A stretch of DNA of 12,505 nt from Clostridia bacterium (GTDB lineage: Bacteria; Bacillota; Clostridia; Oscillospirales; CAG-272), in NCBI GenBank assembly GCA_024404435.1, contig JAKSPW010000021.1:1-12505 (forward strand), in the 5' to 3' direction. The notes under the pieces were generated by a model. That model was not told where the DNA came from. It was given only the letters and a program-made list of their open reading frames with translations, and made no database searches. Below, one piece after another: positions 1 through 7,473 of the stretch; positions within the stretch are counted from its first letter, which is position 1, and each line of letters starts with the position of its first letter. Both the position numbers and the translations under genes were made by a program.

Positions 1-1
1 C

Positions 2-1594
2 GACAATACTAACATTATGGCGGCATTGGTTGGCGACAAGGCTGACGCTGGCACGGTGGAATACTATTTCTCGTGGGACGAGGAGCACGGACTCAATCTC
101 GCCGTGAGATGCAAGCCGATCGAGACTCCGCATCAGGAATTCGATATCGACGGAGTGGCGGAGGCGGCGGGCAGCCACGATCCCGACGCGTTCATGTTCC
201 AGCTCGGCATGACGGTCGAGCTCGCGAAGGTCACAAAGTGGACGACGAAGAAGGACGGCAGAGTCATTCCCGACATGAACTCGAAGGAAAACGAGTTCTA
301 CCGTTCCTTTACGCGCAGAACGAACGACGGGACGTACATTATCGGACGCTGGGGACAGGACGGAGCTCCCGCGGAGGATGCGGCAGGCAGAATGAGGAAC
401 TACGCGGACGCCTCTGACGTGTCTTTCAACGATGAGGGCACGCAGACGCAGACCTACACCTCTGCTCCCGACAATCTCGTGATCTCGTATTCCGACGACG
501 GATACGTCACCTACGAGGTCTCGTTTCCGTTTGAATGGTTCCTTGACGGCGGACAGCTGACGGACGGACTCCCGACGGCGGGCGAAAAGACCTACATGAA
601 CGTATCCAACATGGCGGGCGGAGCCGGCAACGGACGCGGCGGCGATTTTGCGACGTACGGCGTCGGACTCGGTGACAGCGGTTACCTCAGCATCTGGGCG
701 AAGATGACCTCGAAGCAGTCTCCGAACTGCTGCGTCGGCACGTTCTCGGACGGTTATCTGACCGATAAGAAGCCCGGCCACGAGCACTCGTACGACGACG
801 TCGTCGTAACGCCTCCGACGTGCACGGAAAAGGGTTACACGACTCACACCTGCAGATGCGGTGACTCGTACGCCGACACTTACGTCGACGCGAAGGGACA
901 TGACTTCGCTGCCGAATGGACCGTCGACGTTCAGCCGACCGTCGATCACGTCGGTACCGAATCCCGTCACTGCTCGAGATGCTCCGAGGTCACGGACTCC
1001 CGCATCGTTAAGAAGCTGCTGAAGCCCCTCATCGACACGTCGAAGCTCTTCAAGGACGTTTCGGCAAAGGGCTGGTACAAGGAAGCGGTAGATTACGCTT
1101 ACACTTACGGCCTTATGAACGGCATGTCCGCCGACACCTTCGTTCCGAACGGCACGATGACGAGATCTATGCTCGTGACGGTGCTGTGGAGACTTGAGGG
1201 TGAGCCGGCGTCCTCCGTCACGGTCCCGTTCACCGATCTGAAGCAGGATTGGTACAAGCCCGCAGTCGCATGGGCATACGAAAACCGGATAGTCAACGGA
1301 ACGTCCGCAGACAAGTTCTCACCGAACGGAAGCATCACCCGCGAGCAGATGGCGGCTATCCTCTTCAGATACTCACAGTTCAAGGAATACGACACGTCGG
1401 CATCGGCTTCGCTTGCGAAGTTCCCCGATCAGAGCAAGGTCCACGATTACGCGATCGAGCCCATAAAGTGGGCAGTCGGTGAAGAGATCATCGGCGGTGT
1501 CGCAAAAGACGGCAAGAGTTATCTCGATCCGAGAGGCAGCGCAACGAGAGCGCAGGTCGCGACGATCCTCGAAAGATTCTGCCTTACACACTGA
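2..1594 (+). CDS. SLH-domain cell-surface protein (5' end outside the window)
   Basis: This is the C-terminal part of a secreted protein held on the cell wall by three S-layer homology repeats. Counting from the ATG at 17, the repeats span about residues 343-396, 403-456 and 468-522, with the usual cores such as FKDV, FTDL, WAYENRIVNG and SPNGSITREQMA. Residues 10-230 form a beta-rich region with a FSWDEEHGLNLAV stretch and a later YVTYEVSFPFEW strand, reminiscent of CBM9/DOMON-like sugar-binding folds; this is a tentative match. Residues 254-330 hold a linker with CxC and CxxC pairs (C279/C281, C319/C322) of the 'PPTCTEKGYTTHTC' type common in clostridial surface proteins. The frame is open to the window edge, the ATG at 17 has no ribosome binding site, and no signal peptide follows it, so the true start lies upstream. 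Its own terminator separates it from the phage-like genes, so it is probably a host gene. Confidence 0.88.
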   Translation, partial: DNTNIMAALVGDKADAGTVEYYFSWDEEHGLNLAVRCKPIETPHQEFDIDGVAEAAGSHDPDAFMFQLGMTVELAKVTKWTTKKDGRVIPDMNSKENEFYRSFTRRTNDGTYIIGRWGQDGAPAEDAAGRMRNYADASDVSFNDEGTQTQTYTSAPDNLVISYSDDGYVTYEVSFPFEWFLDGGQLTDGLPTAGEKTYMNVSNMAGGAGNGRGGDFATYGVGLGDSGYLSIWAKMTSKQSPNCCVGTFSDGYLTDKKPGHEHSYDDVVVTPPTCTEKGYTTHTCRCGDSYADTYVDAKGHDFAAEWTVDVQPTVDHVGTESRHCSRCSEVTDSRIVKKLLKPLIDTSKLFKDVSAKGWYKEAVDYAYTYGLMNGMSADTFVPNGTMTRSMLVTVLWRLEGEPASSVTVPFTDLKQDWYKPAVAWAYENRIVNGTSADKFSPNGSITREQMAAILFRYSQFKEYDTSASASLAKFPDQSKVHDYAIEPIKWAVGEEIIGGVAKDGKSYLDPRGSATRAQVATILERFCLTH

Positions 1595-1611
1595 AAATCA
1601 ATAATAATTGA

Positions 1612-1637
1612 CCGCACCCGGAAGGGTGCGGCTTTTT
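1612..1637 (+). terminator. Intrinsic terminator after the SLH gene
   Basis: An 8-bp GC-rich stem (ccgcaccc / gggtgcgg) with a GGAA loop is followed by CTTTTT, starting 18 bases after the SLH stop codon. It should insulate the phage-like operon from read-through and marks its left edge. Confidence 0.93.
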
Positions 1638-1692
1638 CAGTTCGGGCTTTTGTCACTCTTTTTCTTATTTCGGTGCAAAATTTTACAAACGC

Positions 1693-1721
1693 TTGACAGA
1701 ACAAACGTTCGGTGATATAAT
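1693..1721 (+). promoter_or_regulatory. Consensus sigma-A promoter of the phage-like operon
   Basis: TTGACA at 1693-1698 and TATAAT at 1716-1721 both match the housekeeping consensus exactly and are separated by the ideal 17 bases. Transcription should start near 1728. Such a strong promoter would need tight repression, which the two LexA boxes at 1698-1711 and 1735-1748 can supply. No other promoter of comparable quality was noticed before the closing terminator at 12277-12302. Confidence 0.9.
1698..1711. promoter_or_regulatory. LexA/SOS box 1, inside the promoter spacer
   Basis: GAAC-AAAC-GTTC (core 1699-1710) fits the Gram-positive LexA (DinR) consensus CGAACNNNNGTTCG except for the outermost left base. 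It fills most of the spacer between -35 and -10, so bound LexA would block RNA polymerase. Confidence 0.8.
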
Positions 1722-1734
1722 CATGTGCAAGAAA

Positions 1735-1748
1735 CGAACAAATGTTCG
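1735..1748. promoter_or_regulatory. LexA/SOS box 2, just downstream of the expected start site
   Basis: CGAAC-AAAT-GTTCG is a perfect match to the Gram-positive LexA consensus CGAACNNNNGTTCG. It begins about 7 bases after the expected transcription start. Its centre lies 37 bp from that of box 1, about three and a half helical turns. Confidence 0.85.
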
Positions 1749-1767
1749 GATTTTGAGGAGGATGCGG

Positions 1768-1965
1768 ATGACTGACACCGAACGGCACGGAGTGCCCGTG
1801 ACGCGCTGCAACGGATGCAGCGAGCCCGTCTATTCGGGCGATCTTGCTTACCTGATAAACGACGGCACTTACTGCACCGCCTGCGTTGCCGACTCTCTTT
1901 ACGTCGTCGATGCGGCCGACTTCGCTGACTTCTCCGAAGAAGCAGTATCGTATTCTGACGTTTAA
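1768..1965 (+). CDS. Small Cys4 zinc-ribbon-like protein
   Basis: A 65-residue protein with CxxC at C14/C17 and CxxC at C36/C39. The layout CNGC-x6-GDLAYLINDGTYC-x2-C is that of small single-zinc proteins often seen in clostridial prophages; their function is unknown to me. The tail (residues 45-65) is acidic. The start is set by GAGGAGG at 1755-1761, six bases before the ATG at 1768; the ATG at 1762 touches the Shine-Dalgarno and is unlikely. It is the first gene after the SOS promoter, with a leader of only about 40 bases, so it should be made early and strongly on DNA damage. It could bind nucleic acid or a protein partner; the sequence does not decide. Confidence 0.75.
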   Translation: MTDTERHGVPVTRCNGCSEPVYSGDLAYLINDGTYCTACVADSLYVVDAADFADFSEEAVSYSDV

Positions 1966-1984
1966 CGAATGAAAGGAGATCAAT

Positions 1985-2320
1985 ATGAACTATATGATGA
2001 GAAGCGCAAGGGAGTCCCTCAGGGGACACGCCTGCAGGAAGAATTCACTTGAATGCATGAAGCGTCTGATGGACGGCGGAGACACCTCTCTCGCCGACAG
2101 ACTCAAATCGGCAAAGGCTCAGGTCGACGCTGTCGAGTACGCGATGTCCTCTCTCTCGGAGGAGAACCGCGACGTGCTGCGCGAGTTCTACGTCGCGCAC
2201 GACGGCGAGTCGATCGACAGACTGTGCAGGAAATACTGCTGCAGCGTCAGCACGGTCTACAGGATGTGCCGCGATGCGCTTCGCACCTTCACGATGACGC
2301 TGTACGGCAGGGCGGAATGA
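1985..2320 (+). CDS. Sigma-region-4-like / ArpU-type phage regulator
   Basis: A 111-residue protein with an N-terminal basic helix, a central helix around residues 40-65 containing a 'VEYAMSSLSEENRDVL' segment, and a C-terminal helix-turn-helix at about residues 76-100 (IDRLCRKYCCSVSTVYRMCRDAL). This layout is shared by sigma-70 region 4 and the short ArpU/RinA-type late-gene activators found just upstream of terminase genes in Firmicutes phages, which is exactly its position here. AAAGGAG at 1972-1978 gives a well-spaced start. By analogy it may bind the host polymerase or DNA and raise late transcription, but here it lies inside the same operon, so a direct role on the operon promoter would be feed-forward. 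It could instead be a DNA-recognition partner of the terminase. Function is inferred from fold and position only. Confidence 0.72.
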   Translation: MNYMMRSARESLRGHACRKNSLECMKRLMDGGDTSLADRLKSAKAQVDAVEYAMSSLSEENRDVLREFYVAHDGESIDRLCRKYCCSVSTVYRMCRDALRTFTMTLYGRAE

Positions 2321-2327
2321 GGTCGCC

Positions 2328-2693
2328 GTGAACGGAAATATCACGAAAAAGCAGAAGAAGGTCGCGCTGCGGCTCGTGTTCGACGATCCGTCGCTCAGCC
2401 TTGAGGGCATCCTTGCCGACGAGGGCGTGACGACGGAGAAATACGCCGCATGGCTCGCTGACTCCGACTTCACCCGCTTTCTCGGGACGGTCTCGAAGAA
2501 CGCCGCCGAGGCGGGAGGCGCGAGGATCGTCGCCTCTCTCAGCGAAAAATGCCGCTCCGGCGAGACGAGTGCGCTCAAGGCGTATTTCGACGTTCTCGCC
2601 AAGCTGAAGGCGCACGGAGAGGACGCCTGTGCCGCCGACGACGGGATAGAAGCCGTGCGGCGCGAGATCTGGGGGGACGTGAGCTCTCCGTGA
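2328..2693 (+). CDS. Terminase small subunit (TerS)
   Basis: A 121-residue protein that probably recognises the DNA to be packaged and hands it to the large terminase. Residues 5-20 are basic, about 24-48 form a likely helix-turn-helix (SLEGILADEGVTTEKYAAWL), and 52-95 are helical, ending in a GETSALKAYFDVLAKL segment typical of phBC6A51-type small terminases. It starts at a GTG eight bases after the previous stop, with GAGGT at 2319-2323 as ribosome binding site, and its stop overlaps the start of the large terminase (GTGA), suggesting translational coupling. Assignment rests on helical pattern, size and the adjacent TerL; small terminases diverge quickly, so family naming is less secure than the role. 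Confidence 0.8.
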   Translation: MNGNITKKQKKVALRLVFDDPSLSLEGILADEGVTTEKYAAWLADSDFTRFLGTVSKNAAEAGGARIVASLSEKCRSGETSALKAYFDVLAKLKAHGEDACAADDGIEAVRREIWGDVSSP

Positions 2694-4036
2694 GTGCGTA
2701 CCTCTTCGGTGAGAAGCACAAGTCGTACATGAGGCGGTGCTTCGAGTGCACCGTGAACGTCGCCGAGGGCTCGGTCCGCGCGGGAAAGACCGTCGACCAC
2801 GTCTTCGTCTTTGCGGCGCTGCTCGAGACCTCACCGGACAGACTTCACCTTGCGACCGGAGCGACGGCGGCTTCCGCAAAGCTCAATATCGGCGACTGCA
2901 ACGGCCTCGGGCTCGAGGCGATCTTCGGCTCCCGCGCCTCGTGGGGGAAATACCGCGGGAACGAGTGCATGAGGATCAGGACGAGGACGGGCGAGAAGAT
3001 CGTCATTTTTGCGGGCGGCAAGAACGCCGACTCGTTCAAGAGGATCCGCGGAAACTCCTACGGGATGTGGATCGCGACGGAGATAAATCTCCATCACGAC
3101 ACGATGATAAAGGAGGCGTTCAACAGACAGCTCGCCGCGAAGGGAAGACGCATTTTCTGGGACCTCAACCCGTCCTCGCCGGACTCCTTTATCTACACGG
3201 ATTATATCGACCTGTACGCGAAGAAGGCGGAGCGCGGCGAGGTGGGCGAAAACTTTTTCAATTACGGGCATTTCACGATCTTCGACAATCCCGCGGTGCC
3301 GCGGGAGAGAGTCGCGGAGATCGTCTCGCAGTACGACGGGGATTCCGTCTGGTACAGACGCGACATCCTCGGAGAGAGGTGCGCCGCTGACGGGCTCGTC
3401 TATCCGTTCTTTGCAAACAACAGGGAGAAGATCGTCGTGAGCGGCGTGCCTTCGGAGGACTTTGAGTTCATCAACGTCGGAGTCGACTTCGGCGGCAGCA
3501 GATCGAAGACGACCTTCGTCGCGACGGCGTTCACTCATTCGATGTCGCTGTACGTCGTCGCCGAGCACGCCGTGGCGGGAGGAAAGGGCGAGATCGACCC
3601 GTGCCGGGTAGACCGCGAATTTGAGGAATTTATCAAAGAACTGTCGGAAAAATACGGCGAAGCCTGTCTGCGGTACGCCTTCTGCGACAGCGAGGCGCAG
3701 TACCTCATCAACGGTCTGCGGGCTCACGCGAGGCGCGCCGGGCTCGGCATCACGGTCGGCGAGTGCGCCAAGCGGAGGATAAGAGACCGTATCGACTGTA
3801 CCGGGAAGCTCATGGCATCCGGCAGGTTCTTCGTGAAGGACGACTGCCTGCTCGTGCAGAAAGGGCTTGCCGAGGCACTCTGGGACAGAAGCTCCGCCGT
3901 CGACAAGCGGCTCGACAACTTCACCTCCGACATCGACATCCTCGATGCGATGGAGTATTCTTTCGAGCGATACATGACAAAGCTGGCGGGAAACCCGCCG
4001 GCGGATAATCTGAAAGGAAAGACATGGACAGACTGA
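2690..4036 (+). CDS. Terminase large subunit (TerL), packaging ATPase and nuclease
   Basis: A 448-residue motor that pumps DNA into the procapsid and cuts it. The ATPase half has a Walker A motif GSVRAGKT at residues 27-34, a Walker B-like strand MWIATE ending in catalytic Glu131, and a DLNPSSP coupling motif at 158-164. The C-terminal RNase H-like nuclease has the expected acidic residues: Asp266 (VDFGGSRSKT), Asp333 (FCDSE), and Asp416/Asp419 in SDIDILDAMEY. All catalytic positions look intact and length is normal for SPP1/PBSX-type large terminases. The GTG at 2690 was chosen because it overlaps the TerS stop as GTGA and begins the conserved part; the open frame runs further upstream inside terS, but that stretch is an arginine-rich shadow. 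The 3' end overlaps the portal gene by 13 bases. Confidence 0.95.
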   Translation: MSAYLFGEKHKSYMRRCFECTVNVAEGSVRAGKTVDHVFVFAALLETSPDRLHLATGATAASAKLNIGDCNGLGLEAIFGSRASWGKYRGNECMRIRTRTGEKIVIFAGGKNADSFKRIRGNSYGMWIATEINLHHDTMIKEAFNRQLAAKGRRIFWDLNPSSPDSFIYTDYIDLYAKKAERGEVGENFFNYGHFTIFDNPAVPRERVAEIVSQYDGDSVWYRRDILGERCAADGLVYPFFANNREKIVVSGVPSEDFEFINVGVDFGGSRSKTTFVATAFTHSMSLYVVAEHAVAGGKGEIDPCRVDREFEEFIKELSEKYGEACLRYAFCDSEAQYLINGLRAHARRAGLGITVGECAKRRIRDRIDCTGKLMASGRFFVKDDCLLVQKGLAEALWDRSSAVDKRLDNFTSDIDILDAMEYSFERYMTKLAGNPPADNLKGKTWTD

Positions 4037-5436
4037 TACTTGACTATCTTGAAGCAAAATACAAGGTCACGCCTCCACGCGCGTTCTACGCCGAGATCGC
4101 GAAGTGGGATGCGTGGCGGCGCGGCTTCTTTAAGCCGTTCCACGAATTTTCCGAGAACGGCGCGGGCGGCTTTCCGGTAAAAAGGGAGCTGTACCGCCTC
4201 AACATGGCGAAAAAGATCTGCGAGGACTGGGCGACGCTCATCCTCGCGGACAAGACCGTCGTCACCTCCTCCGACTCCGCCGTCGCGGAATGGCTCGGCG
4301 GCGCGGACGGCGAGCACGGCTTCCTCGGAGAGCAGAAATTCATCAAAAATGCCGCAAGGCTCGTCGAGAAGGCGTTCTCGCTCGGCACGGGTGCGGCGAT
4401 CCTGCGCATCGACGGCGTGACGCTCGACGGCGGGTACCTCACGGGGTGTCCTGAGGCACGGCTCGGCACGGTCTTTGTCGACGCGGAGCACATCGTGCCG
4501 ATCAGCACAGAAAACGGAAAGATCACCGAGGCGGCGTTCATTTCCGAGTCGATGCGGGACGGCATCCCGACGGTCTACGTCGAGATCCACCGCAGGGGCG
4601 CGGACGGCTACGTCATCACGAACGAGCTTCTGAAGAGAGAAAACGGCGAGCTCATACCGGACAAGCTGCCGCGCGGCGTGGCGGGAGAGGTCAGAACGGG
4701 CACCTTCGTCCCGTTCTTCGCGATCCTGAAGCCGAATCTGACGAATCACGTCGACGAGTCGTGCGGCCTCGGCGTTTCGGTCTATGCCCAGGCGACGGAC
4801 TGCCTCAAGGGAGTCGACCTCGCCTTCAACAATTTCTGCCGCGACCTCAAGCTCGGCGGCAAAAAGGTCTTCATGAACAGAAATCTCGTGATGCGCGACG
4901 GAAACGGGACGCTCTACACTCCCGACGACGTGGCGCAGCAGCTCTTCGTGACCGTCGGCGACGGCGATCTCGCGGAGGAGACGATGATCACGGAGCACAA
5001 TCCCGATCTCCGCACGAAGGAGAACGCCGAGGCGGTGCAGAGTCAGCTCGACTATCTGTCGTTCAGATGCGGCATGGGCACGAGGCAGTACCTCTTCTCG
5101 GGCGTGCAGGGAAAGGCGCAGCTCACGGCGACACAGTACACGGGCGAGAGGCAGGACCTCATCCAGACGACGGCTCACCACCGCATCAACGCCTGCGAGT
5201 TCATCTCGGATTACGTCCGCGCGGCGCTCACGGCGGCAGTGAAGGTGCTTTGCCTTCCGCTTGACGCATCGGCTCCCGTCACGGTGAACTTCGACGACAG
5301 CTATTTCATCGATTCCGAGTCGCAGAGGGCCCGCGACAGAGAGGAAGTGGCGGCGGGGCTCATGAAGCCGTGGGAATTCAGGATGAAATGGAGAGGCGAG
5401 AGCGAAGAGCGCGCCAGAGCCATGACGGAAGAATAA
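4024..5436 (+). CDS. Portal protein, SPP1 gp6-like
   Basis: A 470-residue subunit of the dodecameric ring at one capsid vertex, through which the terminase pumps DNA and to which the neck attaches. Family hallmarks include RELYRLNMAKKICEDWATLI near residues 54-73, a 'GLGVSVYAQATDCLKGVDLAFNNF' region near 248-271 followed by RDLKLGGKKVFM, and a late FRCGMGTRQYLF...TATQYTGERQ segment at about 347-377, matching the conserved 'GLG...TATE' stretch of gp6-like portals. AAAGGAAAG just upstream of the ATG at 4024 supports the start, and the 13-base overlap with terL suggests coupling. No SPP1 gp7-like minor head gene follows, which is unusual for this family. Confidence 0.92.
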   Translation: MDRLILDYLEAKYKVTPPRAFYAEIAKWDAWRRGFFKPFHEFSENGAGGFPVKRELYRLNMAKKICEDWATLILADKTVVTSSDSAVAEWLGGADGEHGFLGEQKFIKNAARLVEKAFSLGTGAAILRIDGVTLDGGYLTGCPEARLGTVFVDAEHIVPISTENGKITEAAFISESMRDGIPTVYVEIHRRGADGYVITNELLKRENGELIPDKLPRGVAGEVRTGTFVPFFAILKPNLTNHVDESCGLGVSVYAQATDCLKGVDLAFNNFCRDLKLGGKKVFMNRNLVMRDGNGTLYTPDDVAQQLFVTVGDGDLAEETMITEHNPDLRTKENAEAVQSQLDYLSFRCGMGTRQYLFSGVQGKAQLTATQYTGERQDLIQTTAHHRINACEFISDYVRAALTAAVKVLCLPLDASAPVTVNFDDSYFIDSESQRARDREEVAAGLMKPWEFRMKWRGESEERARAMTEE

Positions 5437-5534
5437 TTACCGAGGGATATGCGTCAGGACGGTTTCGGACCGGGAAAAAGATGGGACGGGCGGGCATCGG
5501 ACGCAGAAAAACGAAAAAGCGAAAGGAGAAGAAA

Positions 5535-5981
5535 ATGACGAAAATCAGTGAGATCTTCGGGGGAAGATCGCTGAGCGCGGAGGAATTCGAGGCGGCTCTC
5601 GCCGGATCGGGGTATTCTCTCTTCGGCGCGGAGGAAAAACGCGCGCTCGAAAAACGCCTCGAGGAGCAGAAGGCCGAGTTCGAGTCGGAGCTGACGCGCT
5701 CCCGCGTGAGCGCCGCCCTGAAGTACGAGCTGAAGCGCCGCGGAGCGCACAACGTGTCCCTTGCGGCTGCCGCGATCGGGATCGACGGCTTTGCAGGGGA
5801 CGAAAAAGATGCAGAAGCCTTTGCGGAAGAAAAGGTCGAAAAATTCAGGCGCGAGGAGCCTTATATGTTCGCGGATGCGAAGGGCTCTCCCGTGTCCACG
5901 GGCGCCTCTCACGGTGAGAGCGCACCCGACACAGACAGTATGAGCGACAGCGAATACTACAACTACATCAAAATCAACTGA
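5535..5981 (+). CDS. Capsid scaffold protein (GP20-like)
   Basis: A 148-residue highly charged protein expected to fill the procapsid and guide coat assembly, then leave. Residues 32-56 form a likely coiled coil (EEKRALEKRLEEQKAEFESE), followed by a segment with ALKYELKRRGAHNV at 61-74 typical of phage GP20/scaffold proteins, a disordered Ser/Asp/Gly stretch at 115-137, and a C-terminal MSDSEYYNYIKIN. A 'MSDxEYY' tail recurs at the end of Firmicutes scaffolds, probably the coat-binding helix. The ATG at 5535 has AAAGGAG six bases upstream; the open frame runs back into the portal gene but that part is a shadow. Placement right before the coat gene supports the role. Confidence 0.85.
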   Translation: MTKISEIFGGRSLSAEEFEAALAGSGYSLFGAEEKRALEKRLEEQKAEFESELTRSRVSAALKYELKRRGAHNVSLAAAAIGIDGFAGDEKDAEAFAEEKVEKFRREEPYMFADAKGSPVSTGASHGESAPDTDSMSDSEYYNYIKIN

Positions 5982-5995
5982 GAAAGGAAAATACA

Positions 5996-7102
5996 ATGTC
6001 AAACTCGTTTATTTCAGTAAAGCAGATCGCGCGTGAGACTCTCCCGAGACTCATCGACAACCTCGTCTTCCCGAATCTCATTTACAGAGACACGGCAGGC
6101 GCGGGCGCTGCAAAGAAGGGCGACACGGTCGCGGTACGCCGTCCCGTGAAGCTCACCGCAAGAGAGTTCTCCGAGAACGACGGCGTCACCGCCGAGGGCA
6201 TCACCGAGGAATGCGTGAACGTGAAGCTCGACAAGATCGCGACGGTCGACGCGGAGGTCTCCGCACTTGAGAGTGCGCTGAGCTTCGACTCCGTCACGCG
6301 TCTTTTCATCGAGCCCGCGGCTGCGGCTCTCGCAGAGAAGATCAACAACGACGGTCTGTCCCTCTATGCCGACGTACCGTACGTCGCCGGAACGGCAGGC
6401 ACGACTCCCGATGCTCTCGCGGACTTCTCCGCGGCGGCTCTCGCGCTTGACAACAACCGCGTGCCGACCTCGAAGAGATGCGCGGTCTGGGACCCGACGG
6501 CAAGCGCCGCCTTCAAGCAGATCCCCGCTCTCGTGAACGCCGAGAAGTGCGGCACGACGACGGCTCTCAGAAGCGGCTCCATCGGTGAGGTCTTCGGCAT
6601 CTCCAACTACATGACTCAGGCGGTAAAGAGCCACACCGCCGGCACTCTCGCTCCCGCGAGCGGAAACATGACGCTCTCGGAAGCGGCGAGCGCATCAAAC
6701 AGCGTCAAGATCACCGGCACCACGCTCACCGGAACGCTCAAAAAGGGCGATATCCTCACCGTCGGCGGCAAGACCTGCACCGTCACCGAGGATGCGGCGG
6801 TCGCCGACGGCACGATCACGGCGAAGGTATATCCCGCGATCACCGCGTCCTCCGGCGCTACCGTAACGCTCACCGGAAGCCACAAGGCCAACCTCGTCTT
6901 CCATCCGGACGCATTCGCGTTCGTGACGCGTCCGCTTTCCACTCCCGCCGGAGTCGAGAGCTACGTCACGACCTACAACGGCATCTCGCTGAGAGTGGTC
7001 CGCGGCTACGACATGAAGTACAAGAGAGAAATGCTCTCCATGGACGTGCTTTATTCGTTCGCAACGCTCTATCCGGAGCTTGCCTGCCGTTACCTCGGCT
7101 GA
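5996..7102 (+). CDS. Major capsid (coat) protein, P22-like
   Basis: A 368-residue HK97-fold coat subunit of the P22 coat-protein family. The N-terminal region has IARETLPRLIDNLVFPNLIY and KKGDTVAVRRP, equivalent to the N-arm and E-loop region. Residues 211-297 form a beta-rich insertion (ILTVGGKTCTV, ATVTLTGSH) in the place of the P22 'I-domain'. The C-terminus has MLSMDVLYSFATLYPELACRYLG, close to the 'DVLYG...P..A.R' ending of P22-type coats. There is no protease gene and no cleavable N-terminal region, consistent with P22-like assembly on a separate scaffold. AAAGGAAAA before the ATG gives a good start, 14 bases after the scaffold stop. This should be the most abundant product. Confidence 0.92.
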   Translation: MSNSFISVKQIARETLPRLIDNLVFPNLIYRDTAGAGAAKKGDTVAVRRPVKLTAREFSENDGVTAEGITEECVNVKLDKIATVDAEVSALESALSFDSVTRLFIEPAAAALAEKINNDGLSLYADVPYVAGTAGTTPDALADFSAAALALDNNRVPTSKRCAVWDPTASAAFKQIPALVNAEKCGTTTALRSGSIGEVFGISNYMTQAVKSHTAGTLAPASGNMTLSEAASASNSVKITGTTLTGTLKKGDILTVGGKTCTVTEDAAVADGTITAKVYPAITASSGATVTLTGSHKANLVFHPDAFAFVTRPLSTPAGVESYVTTYNGISLRVVRGYDMKYKREMLSMDVLYSFATLYPELACRYLG

Positions 7103-7110
7103 TAGGAAAA

Positions 7111-7473
7111 ATGGCACGGTTTGATTACTCGTACTATAAGGAGATCTACGGCGGCGAGCTCTCCGAGAGGGAATTCGATCGCTTTTCGCTTACCGCCGCC
7201 GACGTCGTGTCCGTTCTCACGGGCACGGACGTCACCGAATCCGACGACGAGTGCGTGATCCGCGCTCTCTGCATCGAAACGGACGAATGTGCCGGATTTG
7301 CCGGAGGCAATCCGTGGACGGAGGCCGAATCCGCGGGAGACTACTCCGCGTCGTACGACACGTCGCGGGTGAAGGACGTCTGCGGCATGCCCGTCTCCGC
7401 AGGAGCGATAGCGGCGCTTACGAGATGCGGACTGCTCACGAGGTGGTCGGGATGGGGAAAAGAGAAACCGTGA
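7111..7473 (+). CDS. Head-tail connector / DNA-packaging adaptor
   Basis: A 120-residue adaptor expected to bind under the portal ring and close the packaged head. The pattern YYKEIYGGELSEREFDRFSLTAADVV at the N-terminus, a helix with CVIRALCIETDEC at 48-60, a YSASYD strand near 78-83, and an ending LTRCGLLTRWSG matches the short helical connectors (gp6/gp15-like) that follow coat genes in Firmicutes phages. GGAAAA precedes the ATG, eight bases after the coat stop. Its end is overlapped by the next gene, pointing to coupled translation. Family naming relies on pattern and position. Confidence 0.82.
   Translation: MARFDYSYYKEIYGGELSEREFDRFSLTAADVVSVLTGTDVTESDDECVIRALCIETDECAGFAGGNPWTEAESAGDYSASYDTSRVKDVCGMPVSAGAIAALTRCGLLTRWSGWGKEKP

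Noticed and set aside
1693..1767. Upstream extension of the zinc-ribbon gene from a TTG at 1693
   Set aside because: It would put the start codon in the -35 box, before the expected transcription start. The ATG at 1768 has a well-placed GAGGAGG.
1768..1965. First operon gene as lexA or another standard SOS repair gene
   Set aside because: The product is a 65-residue Cys4 protein with no LexA protease or helix-turn-helix features.
2549..2689. Longer terminase large subunit starting inside terS
   Set aside because: The extra 47 residues are an out-of-frame shadow of terS. The GTG at 2690 overlaps the terS stop as GTGA and begins just before the conserved ATPase region.
2831..5181. Long minus-strand open frames (408 and 485 codons) opposite terL and portal
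   Set aside because: They are mirror frames of GC-rich coding sequence. They are rich in Arg, Val and Asp, resemble no family, and lie opposite genes with intact catalytic motifs.
5370..5534. N-terminal extension of the scaffold into the portal gene, or a small gene in the gap
   Set aside because: The extension is Arg/Lys-rich, lacks conservation features and has no ribosome binding site. The ATG at 5535 has AAAGGAG at ideal spacing, and the gap holds no other good start.
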